Shown in pieces: positions 9,139 to 18,231 of a DNA stretch of 64,000 bases; the first letter of the stretch is position 1; each line of letters starts with the position of its first letter. The DNA comes from Natranaerobius trueperi (GTDB lineage: Bacteria > Bacillota > Natranaerobiia > Natranaerobiales > Natranaerobiaceae). The notes under the pieces are model-generated. The model saw only the letters and a list, made by a program, of their open reading frames with translations, had not been told where the DNA came from and did no database searches. The stretch covers positions 1 through 64,000 of the forward strand of contig NZ_NIQC01000008.1 of the NCBI RefSeq assembly GCF_002216005.1. Reading direction: 5' to 3'. The translations under genes and the position numbers were made by a program.

Positions 9139-9700
9139 GTCAATCCCTCCTTCTTTTAGCTTAAGTTCACTAACTGTCGAATTTTTTTGATCACACATAA
9201 GTTGTAAAAGTTAAAATTTATTGATTATATTTTTATCACCTCCAACCTCTACATAATTCACTTTAGTAATTTAACTCAATGAATTGATATGTAAAATTTA
9301 TATTCTACAAAGATCCTAACTTCCCTTCTTGATTTTGAGAAATTTAATTTTTTTATCTCCCTTTATTAATCAATTTACATTATTTTGTAAAAGATTCTTT
9401 TAGATTTAACTTTCTATCTCTAATCTTTAAATTTAAGATTGAATTTATCTCCAATTAAAATAGCTTATTTGATCTTACAATATTTAATTTTCTATAAATC
9501 ACTAATAGAAACCTTTTTTCTTACTAGAATTTACAAAAACTGTTACAATCCACCATTAAGAGTGACACGTTGTTTTGTTTGAATTATATAAGTCTCTATA
9601 ACATCGTCAAATTACTAAAAGTGCTTTCTAAAATTTGTTTTAAATGATACACTATTCTATGTTGAAAAGATAAGCTATTACAATAATATGAGGTGTTTAT
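9139..9700. other. Divergent intergenic region, 562 bases
   Basis: Very AT-rich spacer between the leftward DUF3100 operon and the rightward GntP-type gene. Apart from the rightward promoter noted separately and a GGAGGTGAT string on the minus strand at about 9234-9244 that leads to no plausible frame, I see no gene, RNA motif or clear operator. Confidence 0.6.
9562..9590 (+). promoter_or_regulatory. Likely sigma-A promoter for the GntP-type permease
   Basis: GTGACA (9562-9567), a 17-base spacer, then TATATA (9585-9590), about 110 bases upstream of the start codon at 9701. Confidence 0.45.
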
Positions 9701-10954
9701 ATGTGGATTATTTTAGCTGGAATTATTTTATTAATTGTTCTAGTTTATAATAGAATAAACGTTGTTATTGCTGCACCAATAGCAGTTTCATTTGTTTCTA
9801 TTTTAAACGGGTATGCTCCCTTTGATGTGTTAACAGGTGAATATGTAGAAGAGACTAGTTACTTTATTAAAGACTTTTTGTTTATTTTTCTTTTGGGTGC
9901 GATCATGGGGAAAATAATGACAGATTCCGGAGCTACTCAAACTATTTCATTATTTATTGTAAAGACCTTAGGTGCAAAACGAGGTATTAGTGCTGTTCTA
10001 ATCTCTAGTGCCCTTCTTACTTATGGAGGAATACCAGGTTTTGTAGTAGTATTTACTATCTACCCAATTAGTTTACCAGTATTTAAAGAAGCTAATCTAC
10101 CTCGCTATCTTCTCCCTGCATGTTTTATGGGAGGTGTAGCTAATTTATCTATTCCCATGCCAGGTAGTCCACAAATACACAATATTATTCCAATGGAAAG
10201 TCTCGAGACAGGACCTCTAGCTGGTTTAATTCCAGGAGTTATTGGTACAATAGTTTCATTAACACTTGCAATCTTATACTTAGAGTTTAGAGCAAAAAGA
10301 TCAAAAACTAATGGAGAAAGCTTTCAAGATAGTGAACAACTAGATGAAAAATTACTAACCTCTAACCCAAGTATAATTACGTCTCTGATACCTTTAATAA
10401 TTGTAGTGACATCTTTATCCTTTTTTAATATCTCAATAATCGCAGCACTTACCCTTGGGGTATTAGTAGCAATAATTCTATTTTTTAAGTATCTTACATC
10501 AACTATTAATTCTATAAATAACGGTGTTAAAGATTCGTTACCACCTCTTTTATTTGCAGCTTCTGCAGTAGGGTTTGGGCTAACACTTCGATCATTTCCA
10601 GACTTTGAAGCTTTTTTACAGGCTATCATTGATCTACCTGTAAACCCATTGATAACATCTGCTTTAACAACAAATTTGGGTGCGAGTATTATGGGTTCTG
10701 CATCAGGTGGAATTGTACTTACTATGTCTTTAATAGAAGAAGGCTTAATAGCTCAACCTGATGGAGCTAATTTACACAGAATTATTGTCATGTCATCTAC
10801 AGTATTTGATACTATACCATTTAATAATGGTTATCTAGGAATACTTGCTTTTATAGGGCTCTCCGTAAAAGATACCTATTTTGATTGCTTTATGACTACT
10901 ATAGTCACCCCCCTTATTGGCCTTATGGTAGCTTTTGGATTAATGCTACTATAG
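9701..10954 (+). CDS. GntP-family organic-acid:H+ symporter
   Basis: Integral membrane carrier of 417 residues with about twelve hydrophobic segments, resembling the gluconate permease (GntP) family of H+-coupled sugar-acid and hydroxy-acid importers. Family-like features include G-A-I-M-G-K-I-M-T-D-S-G-A-T at about 67-80 and a second repeat-like G-A-S-I-M-G-S-A-S-G-G-I near 323-334, consistent with the inverted-repeat fold. The ATG is preceded by GAGGTG. It is transcribed away from the M20/DUF3100 operon and stands alone. The natural substrate cannot be inferred, as members take gluconate, fructuronate, serine or other acids. Confidence 0.8.
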   Translation: MWIILAGIILLIVLVYNRINVVIAAPIAVSFVSILNGYAPFDVLTGEYVEETSYFIKDFLFIFLLGAIMGKIMTDSGATQTISLFIVKTLGAKRGISAVLISSALLTYGGIPGFVVVFTIYPISLPVFKEANLPRYLLPACFMGGVANLSIPMPGSPQIHNIIPMESLETGPLAGLIPGVIGTIVSLTLAILYLEFRAKRSKTNGESFQDSEQLDEKLLTSNPSIITSLIPLIIVVTSLSFFNISIIAALTLGVLVAIILFFKYLTSTINSINNGVKDSLPPLLFAASAVGFGLTLRSFPDFEAFLQAIIDLPVNPLITSALTTNLGASIMGSASGGIVLTMSLIEEGLIAQPDGANLHRIIVMSSTVFDTIPFNNGYLGILAFIGLSVKDTYFDCFMTTIVTPLIGLMVAFGLMLL

Positions 10955-10962
10955 CATAAAGA

Positions 10963-10986
10963 AGTACACCCAAACACGGGTGTACT
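10963..10986 (+). terminator. Hairpin after the GntP-type gene
   Basis: Perfect 9-bp stem (10963-10971 with 10978-10986) with a 6-base loop just past the stop. There is no T-run behind it, so termination would be weak. Confidence 0.45.
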
Positions 10987-11003
10987 AAAGCTCTGTTAAT
11001 CTA

Positions 11004-11635
11004 CTAACTCGATTTATTTTTCGAAGTAAAGCCATGACACCGAATAAAACTGATGATAGTTAATACAAAAATCAACATTGATATAAATATTACAAAGGTT
11101 GTAAATATACTAGTAACAACTGAAAAAAATCTACAATATTTGTTAATACTTCATCAGTACTAATTGTAGAAGAGCCAACTACTTCTTCCTCTGGAGATTC
11201 TTTAATAACTTCGATTGATTTTATATCATCTGTAGTAACAAATTACCAAAGTTTTTTATCTTTTGTTGAAATAATAGTAGCTGTTTCTTCATATGAACTA
11301 GTTTCTTTCTGTATTTTCAAGTTCTTGATATTATCATCTTCTAATATACCATAAAAAACTTCTTTACTCTGAGGTAAAGTTAAATTACCATGTGAGCCTG
11401 AAAAAGGTTTATTAGTATTATGAGTATAACTTGAAGTTTTAATTTTATCTATATTCCAACCATCTCTTTCTTTTGGTACAAAAGAGATTTTTATAGACTC
11501 TTTTTCTGTAAAAAATAAAAGAGCTCCTGTTTCTATTTTTTCATGATGAAGTATATTTGTGTTATCTTCACCTAAATCATCTAAAACTAAATCAAAGTCT
11601 TCTACTACATGATCACTAGTAACTACATCTTCCAT
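11004..11635 (-). pseudogene. Broken gene for a secreted or membrane-tethered protein beside a YcxB-like gene
   Basis: From an ATG at 11635, overlapping the end of the upstream gene, a frame runs 130 codons to a TAA at 11243. The same frame then continues for some 55 more codons (D-D-I-K-S-I-E-V-I-K-E-S-P-E-E-E). A one-base loss in a run of seven T residues near 11123-11129 then moves the reading into a frame encoding a hydrophobic helix with a basic tail that stops at 11004-11006. The restored product would be a soluble domain with a C-terminal membrane anchor. I do not recognise the family. No ribosome site is seen, so it would have been translationally coupled to the YcxB-like gene. Confidence 0.6.
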
Positions 11636-12236
11636 AGCATTAACACTAAGATAAAAAAAGCATAGAAAATATAAGTTAGTATAAACAGGCCAAATATTAA
11701 TATCAATAATTTCAAAAGTTCCTTTGGTTTAAAGATATTTTTTATTTTAGTATTAGGTTCTGATTGTAATCCTTTGTCTAATATAAACTTTTTTGTATTC
11801 TGTAACTCTTCATTTGTATCAAATACTCGTTTGGGAATTACTAAGTATTGATTATTTTTTAATTGTACGTAGATTATTTTATCTAGTTCCTTAACCCTAT
11901 CCATAAAGTTCCATCTATACAAGCTTTCCCCATATGAACTACTCTTTTTTATACCATCATCATCTATCACTAATTCTTGATAACCTTCAATATAATCACT
12001 TTTACTAAACACTGATTTAATATTATCTTTCATCAGACCTCTATAAAACCAGACTGCTATTCCAGATATAAGTAAGCTAAATAAAATAAATATTAAATGA
12101 AAGCTCGTTAATAATACTAGTATTACTGTTAGAAGTATAAATAGCGATAGATAAATCAGATAAGTTTTGATATCACTTCGTCTTCTAATTCCTCTAATTC
12201 ATCTTTTTGATATTTAAATCTAAATCTTTCATCCAT
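11623..12236 (-). pseudogene. YcxB-like membrane protein with a 5' frameshift
   Basis: An ATG at 12236 with AGGTGAT close upstream starts M-D-E-R-F-R-F-K-Y. About 22 codons later, at a run of four A residues, the frame is lost by what looks like a one-base deletion. The next frame gives two membrane helices and then a 136-codon stretch that ends at 11623. This part (Y-R-W-N-F-M-D-R-V, then Q-Y-L-V-I-P-K-R-V-F) matches the YcxB-type C-terminal domain of Bacillota membrane proteins. Both this gene and its neighbour are damaged by single-base losses in homopolymers, so sequencing error should be excluded before calling them dead. The family's function is unknown. Confidence 0.65.
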
Positions 12237-12335
12237 TAATATCACCTACTTCCTAGAACTATATTTCGTAAAAAAAGAGCTCCTAAGACTTTTAGAGTCT
12301 ATTGAAGCCCTTAATTTAAATCCATTCGCTTGTGG

Positions 12336-12599
12336 TTACTTACGCGGCCCTACAATGAACTTGATAGCTGTCCTTTGTTCCCCATCAATCTCGATATCAA
12401 TAAAAGCTGGAATAAAAACAAGATCAATACCACTAGGGGCTACAAACCCGCGAGCTATAGCAATAGATTTTGTACACTGATTAATAGCTCCTGCTCCAAT
12501 AGCTTGTAATTCTACTTTTCCACGTTCCCTAATCACTCCTGCAAGTGCACCTGCAACTTTATTTGGGTCTGACTTTGCTGATACTTTTAACATTTCCAT
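12336..12599 (-). CDS. spoVS: Stage V sporulation protein S
   Basis: An 87-residue protein that matches SpoVS almost throughout, with the ordered motifs K-V-S-A-K-S-D-P-N-K-V-A-G-A-L-A, G-A-G-A-I-N-Q-C-T-K-S-I-A-I-A-R-G and I-P-A-F-I-D-I-E-I-D-G-E. SpoVS is a small Alba-like protein needed for coat assembly and dehydration late in B. subtilis sporulation, and is nearly confined to endospore formers and a few relatives. The ATG has AGGAGGT 8 bases upstream. The gene stands alone between debris. Downstream a 5-bp stem with TTTTTTT (about 12268-12300) may be a weak terminator. Confidence 0.97.
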   Translation of the reverse strand: MEMLKVSAKSDPNKVAGALAGVIRERGKVELQAIGAGAINQCTKSIAIARGFVAPSGIDLVFIPAFIDIEIDGEQRTAIKFIVGPRK

Positions 12600-12790
12600 T
12601 ATTAATACCTCCTAATTTTTGGCCGCTACTATATACTATTATAGATATTTTAAATAATACCTTTATTTTTCTAATTTTTATTACATAGAGACTCAACTAG
12701 TCACTTTGCCAACCATTAATTTACAGTATTAGGGCGAAAAGCCCACGAAGAGTAATATACCGCAAAAAGGTATTATGTTATGGTTTTTAA

Positions 12791-13218
12791 TTAATTGTTA
12801 GACAGTCTGACGCATGAATGCGTGGGGTGTAACTTTTCCTACCAGCCACATCACTTCCATATTTCTAGTTGCTTCCATTTCTATTCTACGTGAAGACCTT
12901 ATCTTATTCATATAACAATATATGTACAACTTAAGTAAGTGTTTTCTTTTATATGGCTTTTATCAAGCATTATTGCCAGAATAAGTTTTAAATCCGATTT
13001 CTTCTAAATTAAGGCTATCAACATAAGTGTCAATTACTCTTACAGGATTATCTTCACTAACATAGTCATCTAATGTATTTGGAAATAAATTAATTTGATT
13101 TCTATCTATGCTTTCAATAAAAGCCATCGCTATCAACTCCTATATTATATAAATTCGACAGCAATGGCTAATTTCATCTTTTTTATAACAAATATTCGTT
13201 TAATTGTTAGACAGTCTG
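12791..13218 (+). repeat. 19-base direct repeat bracketing the IS1182 remnant
   Basis: TTAATTGTTAGACAGTCTG occurs at 12791-12809 and again at 13200-13218. Similarity continues past the repeat into GCGTG-G-G-x-GTGT and AAC, with 8 extra bases in the first copy. The core AGACAGTCT is itself a short palindrome. Confidence 0.75.
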
Positions 13219-13235
13219 GCGTGTGGAGTGTCAAC
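12791..13235 (-). mobile_element. IS1182-family remnant with truncated transposase
   Basis: From an ATG at 13127 (ribosome site GGAGTTGAT) the minus strand reads M-A-F-I-E-S-I-D-R-N-Q, then D-N-P-V-R-V-I-D-T-Y-V-D-S-L and G-F-K-T-Y-S-G. Two stops and a shift follow, then L-L-K-L-Y-I-Y-C-Y-M-N-K-I-R-S-S-R-R-I-E and R-N-M-E-V-M-W-L-V-G-K. This is the N-terminal part of an IS1182-type transposase. The whole catalytic DDE portion is missing. The remnant is bounded by two copies of the same 19-base string, which may reflect the deletion event or the element ends. Confidence 0.75.
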
Positions 13236-13397
13236 TATATACTTGTACTTATTAGTTCGCCCTGGTTTTTATCAGTAGGGTTTCATTAGAGACCAGTTTC
13301 TAAAATATTGCTATGTAGTTAAGAGAAGATAAGGGGGGGGAAGAAGAGTTATTGATGGAGTAACACTAGAAGTTGAAACAGATGAGCAACTAACGAA

Positions 13398-13736
13398 TTA
13401 ACATTCTCTACAAAATAGTCTTCCACACCTATAACAAGTTATAGGATTGATATCATCTAATTTATCCCCTATTTTCTTGATAGGAATAATTATGGATTGT
13501 ACAAAACTTTCTGTATGTTTTTCCCAAAGCTCTTTGTATTCTTGGATTAATTCAAATGCTGCATCTTTTGCTTTTTCTCGAACCAGTTTTTCAGTAAGTA
13601 AAAATACACCGCCTCTTAAAGTAGCCATAATTCCAATGCCTACTAGAAAATGAGTAATTAATGAAGAATTCCCTCCAGCAGAAATAAGCATTCCCAAGAA
13701 TAATGTTGCAATACCTATAAAAACCACGTATAACAT
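13398..13736 (-). CDS. Small two-helix membrane protein with a C-terminal zinc-type knuckle
   Basis: A 112-residue protein of unknown function. Residues 1-23 and 28-47 are hydrophobic helices, 50-95 form a charged amphipathic region, and the last residues read C-Y-R-C-G-R-L-F-C-R-E-C. The C-x2-C-x4-C-x2-C pattern should bind zinc or act as a redox knuckle on the cytoplasmic side. The ATG has AAGGAG 9 bases upstream and a near-consensus promoter lies 77-105 bases upstream, so it is very likely expressed as a single gene. I cannot name a family. Confidence 0.75.
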   Translation of the reverse strand: MLYVVFIGIATLFLGMLISAGGNSSLITHFLVGIGIMATLRGGVFLLTEKLVREKAKDAAFELIQEYKELWEKHTESFVQSIIIPIKKIGDKLDDINPITCYRCGRLFCREC

Positions 13737-13812
13737 ATATATCGCTCCTTTTCCTAATTTATAGAGTAGAATTGAAAAGGTTGATAGTGTTAACTAAATC
13801 ATCGACTCTTAC

Positions 13813-13841
13813 ATAATAAAGATATATAATCAAAATGTCAA
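13813..13841 (-). promoter_or_regulatory. Sigma-A promoter for the small zinc-knuckle membrane protein
   Basis: On the minus strand a perfect TTGACA (13841-13836), a 17-base spacer and TATTAT (13818-13813), with the start codon about 77 bases downstream. Confidence 0.7.
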
Positions 13842-14674
13842 TACTATACTCTGTTAAAGTATTTAACTCTTTATAGTTATTTAATAATTATAAAATAAAT
13901 GAGGAACATTTGGTACTTCTACTTGAAAATATACCAAATCTAACTAACTCCTTACTATGCAAGGCTTTGAATTATGGTATATGTACTATAACTTGTACCA
14001 AAGGTTTTATTTTAGAGTTGAAAAAAGGTTAATTAACACAGGATTCTACCTTAAAAGTCGCAGTTTTCCACTACGACTTTTAATAGAATTAGTGAATAAA
14101 GCTCATGCTGATTTTATGACATGTTCGAAAGACTGGTAATTCACAGGTTATTATCAAATTAAAACTAAATAATGTGAAATTATTACCAAATTAACCTTGT
14201 TTAATAAAGTAGAATAACCCATTATAATTCCTTCGTAATTTGTCAAGGCTTGAAGGATCCTCATAGTTTTTTACATTTAAATGGTCTACTTCTACTTGAG
14301 TTTTATTTACTCCTTCTTTTACAGCCTACGCCATCTGTTCAACTTATAAGATTGAATTGTCTACTAACATTATCATTTAGTAGAGCAGATATATTAGCGA
14401 AAAATGCAAAAGAAGCTCTTTAAAGACCAAAAAGTTTTTAAAAATACCCATGTTTCGAGAAAAATGTCTCCAAATAAATAGTAAGAACTAAATTCTTTAA
14501 ATATCATAATTATATCGCTCCAATATCCTGTATATGAAAATAAAAAATTTCAAATAATAGATTATTGACCAGTATTGTTCATGATAAAATTTTCAGTTAA
14601 ACGTTTGTTATTGTAATAAATCAACAATTACCAACAATAATAAAAGAATAAAACTTATAAGGAGGTCGAAAATA
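13842..14674. other. Gene-poor stretch with one hairpin and possible coding debris
   Basis: No intact gene is supported. A stem-loop with a perfect 10-bp stem (14051-14060 with 14074-14083) looks like an orphan terminator. On the minus strand around 14220-14330 a short frame (K-E-G-V-N-K-T-Q-V-E-V-D-H-L) could be a scrap of a flavodoxin-like protein, but it is too short to assign. The last 40 bases carry the AAGGAGGTC ribosome site of the next gene. Confidence 0.5.
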
Positions 14675-16126
14675 ATGTGGAAAAAATTAAGTTATCTAGC
14701 TTTAGCAGGATTAATGACATTTAGTTTTACTGCCTGTGAACCGGAACAAGATCAGGAAGAGCCTGGTGGTGAAGAGACAGAACAAACAGACAAACAATAC
14801 GACATAGCTGTTATCGGTGGTGGTGGTGCAGGTTTAGCAGCTGCCACATCCGCTGCTGAAGAAGGAGCTGATGTAGTAGTCGTTGAAAAGAGGCCTATGT
14901 TGGGCGGAAACACTCTTTGGGCAACCGGTGGATTAAATGCCGCTGAAACTCTTTACCAGGAAGAAGAAGGTACTGAAGATAATGTCGAAACTTTCTATGA
15001 AGATACTATGGAAGGCGGAGACCATGAAAACATATCTGAACTAGTAGAGATTTTAACCGAAGAGTCCGCTGATAGTGTTGTGTGGCTTGAAGACTATGGA
15101 GCCGATCTTAGTGATGTAGGTACTTTAGGAGGACACAGTAACCCGAGAACTCATAGACCCGCAGGAGGAGAACCTGTAGGACCAGAAGTAGTAAATACCT
15201 TGGAATATGCTGCTGAAAAGCAAGGAGTTGACTTCCTACTAAATACTAAAGGAGTAGAGATTTTGACTGAAGAAGATGATGTTTCTGGAGTTCATGTAGA
15301 AGAAGAAGAAAAAGCTTATGACATAAATTCTGAAAAAGTGATTGTGGCTACCGGAGGTTTTGGTGCCAATGAAGATATGATAACAGAATATGCCCCCGAA
15401 CTAGAAGGGTTCGCTACTACTAACCATCAAGGCGCTACTGGCACAGGTATTGAAATAGCTCAGGAAGTAGGAGCAGATGTAATAGATATGGAAATGATTC
15501 AAATTCATCCCACAGTAGAAGTAGAATCAGGAAGATTGATCACTGAAGCGGTTCGAGGTAATGGTGCAGTTCTTTTAAATAAAGCCGGAGATAGATTCAT
15601 AGACGAATTGGATACTAGAGAAGTAGTATCCGAAGCAATATTAGAACAAAAAGGACAGAGTGCTTTCTTGTTTTTTGATGATAGCCTGAGAGATTCTTTG
15701 GGAGCTATAGAAGATTATGTTGATCAAGGCATGGTAACAGAAGGAGATAACATCGAAGAGCTAGCAGAAAAACTAGACTTCCCTGCTGACTCAATAGAAG
15801 AAACTGTTGATACTTACAATTCCTACGTAGACAAAGGAAAAGACGAAGACTTTGGACGTGAAGACATGAATATGACTTTAGAAGACGATCCATATTATGC
15901 AATTGAGATCACACCAGCTACCCACCATACTATGGGTGGACTACACATCGACACAGAAGCACGTGTTCTTGACGAAGATGGGGAACCTATTTCAGGATTG
16001 TTCGCTGCCGGTGAATGTACCGGGGGTATTCACGGTACTAATCGTCTAGGTGGTAATGCCTTAACTGACATTACTGTCTTTGGACGAATTGCCGGTGAGA
16101 CAGCTGCTTCTGAACTTAATAATTAA
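14675..16126 (+). CDS. Fumarate-reductase-like flavoprotein, lipoprotein form
   Basis: FAD-dependent enoate reductase of the flavocytochrome c/urocanate-reductase family, tethered outside the membrane. Residues 1-20 are a lipoprotein signal with lipobox F-T-A-C (Cys21). An acidic linker precedes the FAD fingerprint G-G-G-G-A-G (48-53). Residues matching the fumarate site of Shewanella FccA are all present: His278 in Q-I-H-P-T, Thr290-Glu291, the proton-donor Arg315 in D-T-R-E, His418 in H-H-T-M-G-G and Arg457 in T-N-R-L-G-G. The residue aligning with FccA Met375, which is Tyr in urocanate reductases, is Leu288 here, so the acceptor is uncertain. There is no haem or FMN domain, so electrons must come from another protein. 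ATG start, ribosome site AAGGAGGTC. Confidence 0.88.
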   Translation: MWKKLSYLALAGLMTFSFTACEPEQDQEEPGGEETEQTDKQYDIAVIGGGGAGLAAATSAAEEGADVVVVEKRPMLGGNTLWATGGLNAAETLYQEEEGTEDNVETFYEDTMEGGDHENISELVEILTEESADSVVWLEDYGADLSDVGTLGGHSNPRTHRPAGGEPVGPEVVNTLEYAAEKQGVDFLLNTKGVEILTEEDDVSGVHVEEEEKAYDINSEKVIVATGGFGANEDMITEYAPELEGFATTNHQGATGTGIEIAQEVGADVIDMEMIQIHPTVEVESGRLITEAVRGNGAVLLNKAGDRFIDELDTREVVSEAILEQKGQSAFLFFDDSLRDSLGAIEDYVDQGMVTEGDNIEELAEKLDFPADSIEETVDTYNSYVDKGKDEDFGREDMNMTLEDDPYYAIEITPATHHTMGGLHIDTEARVLDEDGEPISGLFAAGECTGGIHGTNRLGGNALTDITVFGRIAGETAASELNN

Positions 16127-16164
16127 ACATATTAACAGTATGCCATTAAATATGTTATTATTTT
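16126..16164 (+). terminator. Weak terminator after the flavoprotein gene
   Basis: An 8-bp AT stem (16126-16133 with 16149-16156) overlapping the stop, followed by ATTATTTT. A group II intron remnant begins immediately behind it. Confidence 0.4.
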
Positions 16165-16760
16165 AGGAGTAGGGGGTAGATAATTAATTTAGCTACCAAC
16201 CTCTCACACCACCAAGGGGACCGTCCGGTACTTGGCGGTTTAATGGTTTGAGTACAGTACCTCGTATCTTTTGGATATATCTTCACATCCAATTGATGCG
16301 AGGTATTCATTTGTTAATGACCTCGATAGTATCCAGCTGTTAGCTCTTAAACCTCCACAAGTACATTTGAATTCTACGCATAATCCATTCGTCAAGGGAA
16401 GTAATTCTGTTCTTCATATCTGCAATTGCAAAATAACCTAACCATCCTGTGTGAATATTTTAAGTTCTTTAAGTGTCTGTTGAATTGACCTACCACGTTT
16501 ACGACTTGTTATCTGTCGAACTCTGTCCTTGAACCGTTCTATAGACTTTGGTGCGGTTGTATTCCAGCCTTCCACCTAGATTTGTAGAGATAGAAACCAA
16601 GTAGTTTTAAGTTCTCCTCAAGGTACTTTATACAAATAGTCATTACTCTTTCAGCGGCTCCCTTACTCTCTAACGTAAATAACACAGTCATCGGCATACC
16701 TCACAAATTTATGTCCTCTACTTTCGAGTAGACGATCAAAACTAGTTAGGTAAATGTTAA
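16165..16760 (-). pseudogene. Group II intron 3' part with decayed reverse transcriptase/maturase
   Basis: On the minus strand, from about 16750, the reading F-D-R-L-L-E-S-R-G-H-K-F-V-R-Y-A-D-D carries the Y-A-D-D catalytic box of group II intron reverse transcriptases. Further shifted segments give maturase-like text (R-F-K-D-R-V-R-Q-I-T, then D-G-W-L-G-Y-F-A-I-A-D-M-K). Several stops and shifts make it non-functional. After the coding part the RNA end follows (GGTGGTGTGAGAGGTTGG near 16185-16205), typical of domains IV-VI. Only the C-terminal third of the protein and the intron 3' end survive. It lies directly behind the flavoprotein terminator, as class C introns do. Confidence 0.8.
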
Positions 16761-17830
16761 TTGTGTAGCGTCAATCGAATTGATTGGCACTATATTTATA
16801 CAGCCGCTTGTGCTTGATAATTACGATACTCTAGTGGTGTCATGCACTTCAATCTTTTTTGATAACGATTATTGTTGTAGTAATCTATATATTCTTCTAT
16901 GGCACACTTGAGACTTTCAAACTTTTGAAGGTGATACATTTCGGATTTCAATATCCGCAGAAACCTTCCATAGGACCATTATCGATACAGCCCCAACACG
17001 AGACATGCTTTGAACCATGCCAGCTTGATTCAGCTTCTTTCTAAATACTTTGCTGGTATACTGAAGACTACGATCACTATGGAAAATAAGTTTTGCATTA
17101 GGGTGATTTTCAATAGCTTTATCAAAGGTTTCAAATACAATTACATTGATGCTTTCTTTCCACCACCATAATTGAATTCAGTAACATCTGTAACCCAAAG
17201 TACTTTCTTTTTCTACGGCATACGACTTCAAGCCAACGCTTCGCATAATACGATAAATTCTTTTATGGTTAATAATTATGTTCTGTTCACGACGAATTTT
17301 AATTGTCATCTGGCGGTAACCAAATTGCCATTTCTTTCTATCATATGCCCTATAATGAGATTTAAGAGATGATCATTTTCCAACTCTCTTTGGCTTTTTT
17401 CTCGACGAAGCCATTTGTAATATGCTGAACGATTAACATCTAATATTTCACAAAGAGTTTATATCGGATAGCCTTTTTCTAAAGATAAGGTCTGAATAGC
17501 AAGGTATTTATACTGATTGTTAACGGGCTTAGCGTCGCCTCCTTACGATCTCCTCCAACTTTTTTAATAGTTCGTTTTCCATTTCCAAACGCTTCTTTTA
17601 AGCTTTCAGTAGCTTCTTGTCAGCCTCAAGTTTCTCAACTTCTCACACTGCTGGTATGAAACCTGATACTCACTAGCTATCTCATTATAGTTCTTGTCAT
17701 TTTCTATGCAATACTTAACGATTGCAACCGCTCTTCTATAGTAGTTGTTCTTCCTTTGGTCATGATTTGATTTCCTCCTAAACCAGATGATTTAATTTCC
17801 TCATGACATTATACTTCATAATCCAATTTT
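16761..17830 (-). pseudogene. IS3-family element with broken orfA and orfB
   Basis: An ATG at 17763 with AGGAGGAAA begins M-T-K-G-R-T-T-T-I-E-E-R, and orfA then shifts frame into V-A-I-V-K-Y-C-I-E-N-D-K-N-Y. The orfB part follows in pieces carrying all three DDE boxes of IS3 transposases: V-T-D-V-T-E-F, then F-H-S-D-R-S-L-Q-Y-T-S-K, and M-E-G-F-C-G-Y-L-K-S-E. It ends L-E-Y-R-N-Y-Q-A-Q-A-A-V with TAA at 16796-16798. The many stops show it is dead. Element ends could not be placed exactly. It abuts the group II intron remnant, so the intron or its flank was probably interrupted by this insertion. Confidence 0.82.
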
Positions 17831-17859
17831 TGAGTTAATAATTTGATCTTAATCCCTAT

Positions 17860-18112
17860 TTTAAGCTAATTTCCCACAAAGAACCTTTTTCTGCTAGATA
17901 ATCTTCTATAGCTTTAAATTTTAGCTCCTTAGAATAGGAAGTATTCTTGACTGTAGGAAATAATTCCACTCTCCCTTTTGACCTTTTAAATAAGCCTCTA
18001 CAACTGCTGCTTTAACTTCAGGTAACACCTTAGGTTTTCTACCCATAATACAAAACTCCCCTCATAATAAACAGTTATATTATTTTAACTGTCTACTATA
18101 AGGGGAGCATAT
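17860..18112 (-). mobile_element. Second IS3-family remnant (5' end and start of orfA)
   Basis: The minus strand from 18112 begins TATGCTCCCCTTATAGTAGA, a typical IS3-group terminus, followed by an ATG at 18046 reading M-G-R-K-P-K-V-L-P-E-V-K-A-A-V-V. A frameshift then leads to S-K-E-L-K-F-K-A-I-E-D-Y-L. Only the helix-turn-helix start of orfA is left, and its sequence differs from the orfA of the neighbouring element, so this is a separate insertion. Confidence 0.7.
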
Positions 18113-18231
18113 CAAACAAAAGAACTGTTTTACTATAAAAAGTATTAAGTGTTAGTACAATTTATCTCATTTAAAATTTCTAGACCAAATAAAAGAATTC
18201 AATCTAGCTATTGCTATTATATAAGTAAACT

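Noticed and set aside
12160-12236. In-frame TGA early in the YcxB-like gene as a second selenocysteine
   Set aside because: The downstream frame after the TGA makes no protein; a one-base shift explains the break fully and restores two membrane helices.
12670-12840. Structured-looking sequence with GCGAAAAGCCC as a riboswitch candidate
   Set aside because: No known aptamer core could be matched on either strand and it lies downstream of an IS fragment, not before a gene.
13957-14139. 60-codon plus-strand frame
   Set aside because: Contains the stem-loop at 14051-14083, lacks a ribosome site and has no recognisable protein character.
14205-14345. Minus-strand scrap resembling a flavodoxin segment
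   Set aside because: Only some 40 codons with a stop and a likely shift; no FMN-loop motif is visible, so the family cannot be supported.
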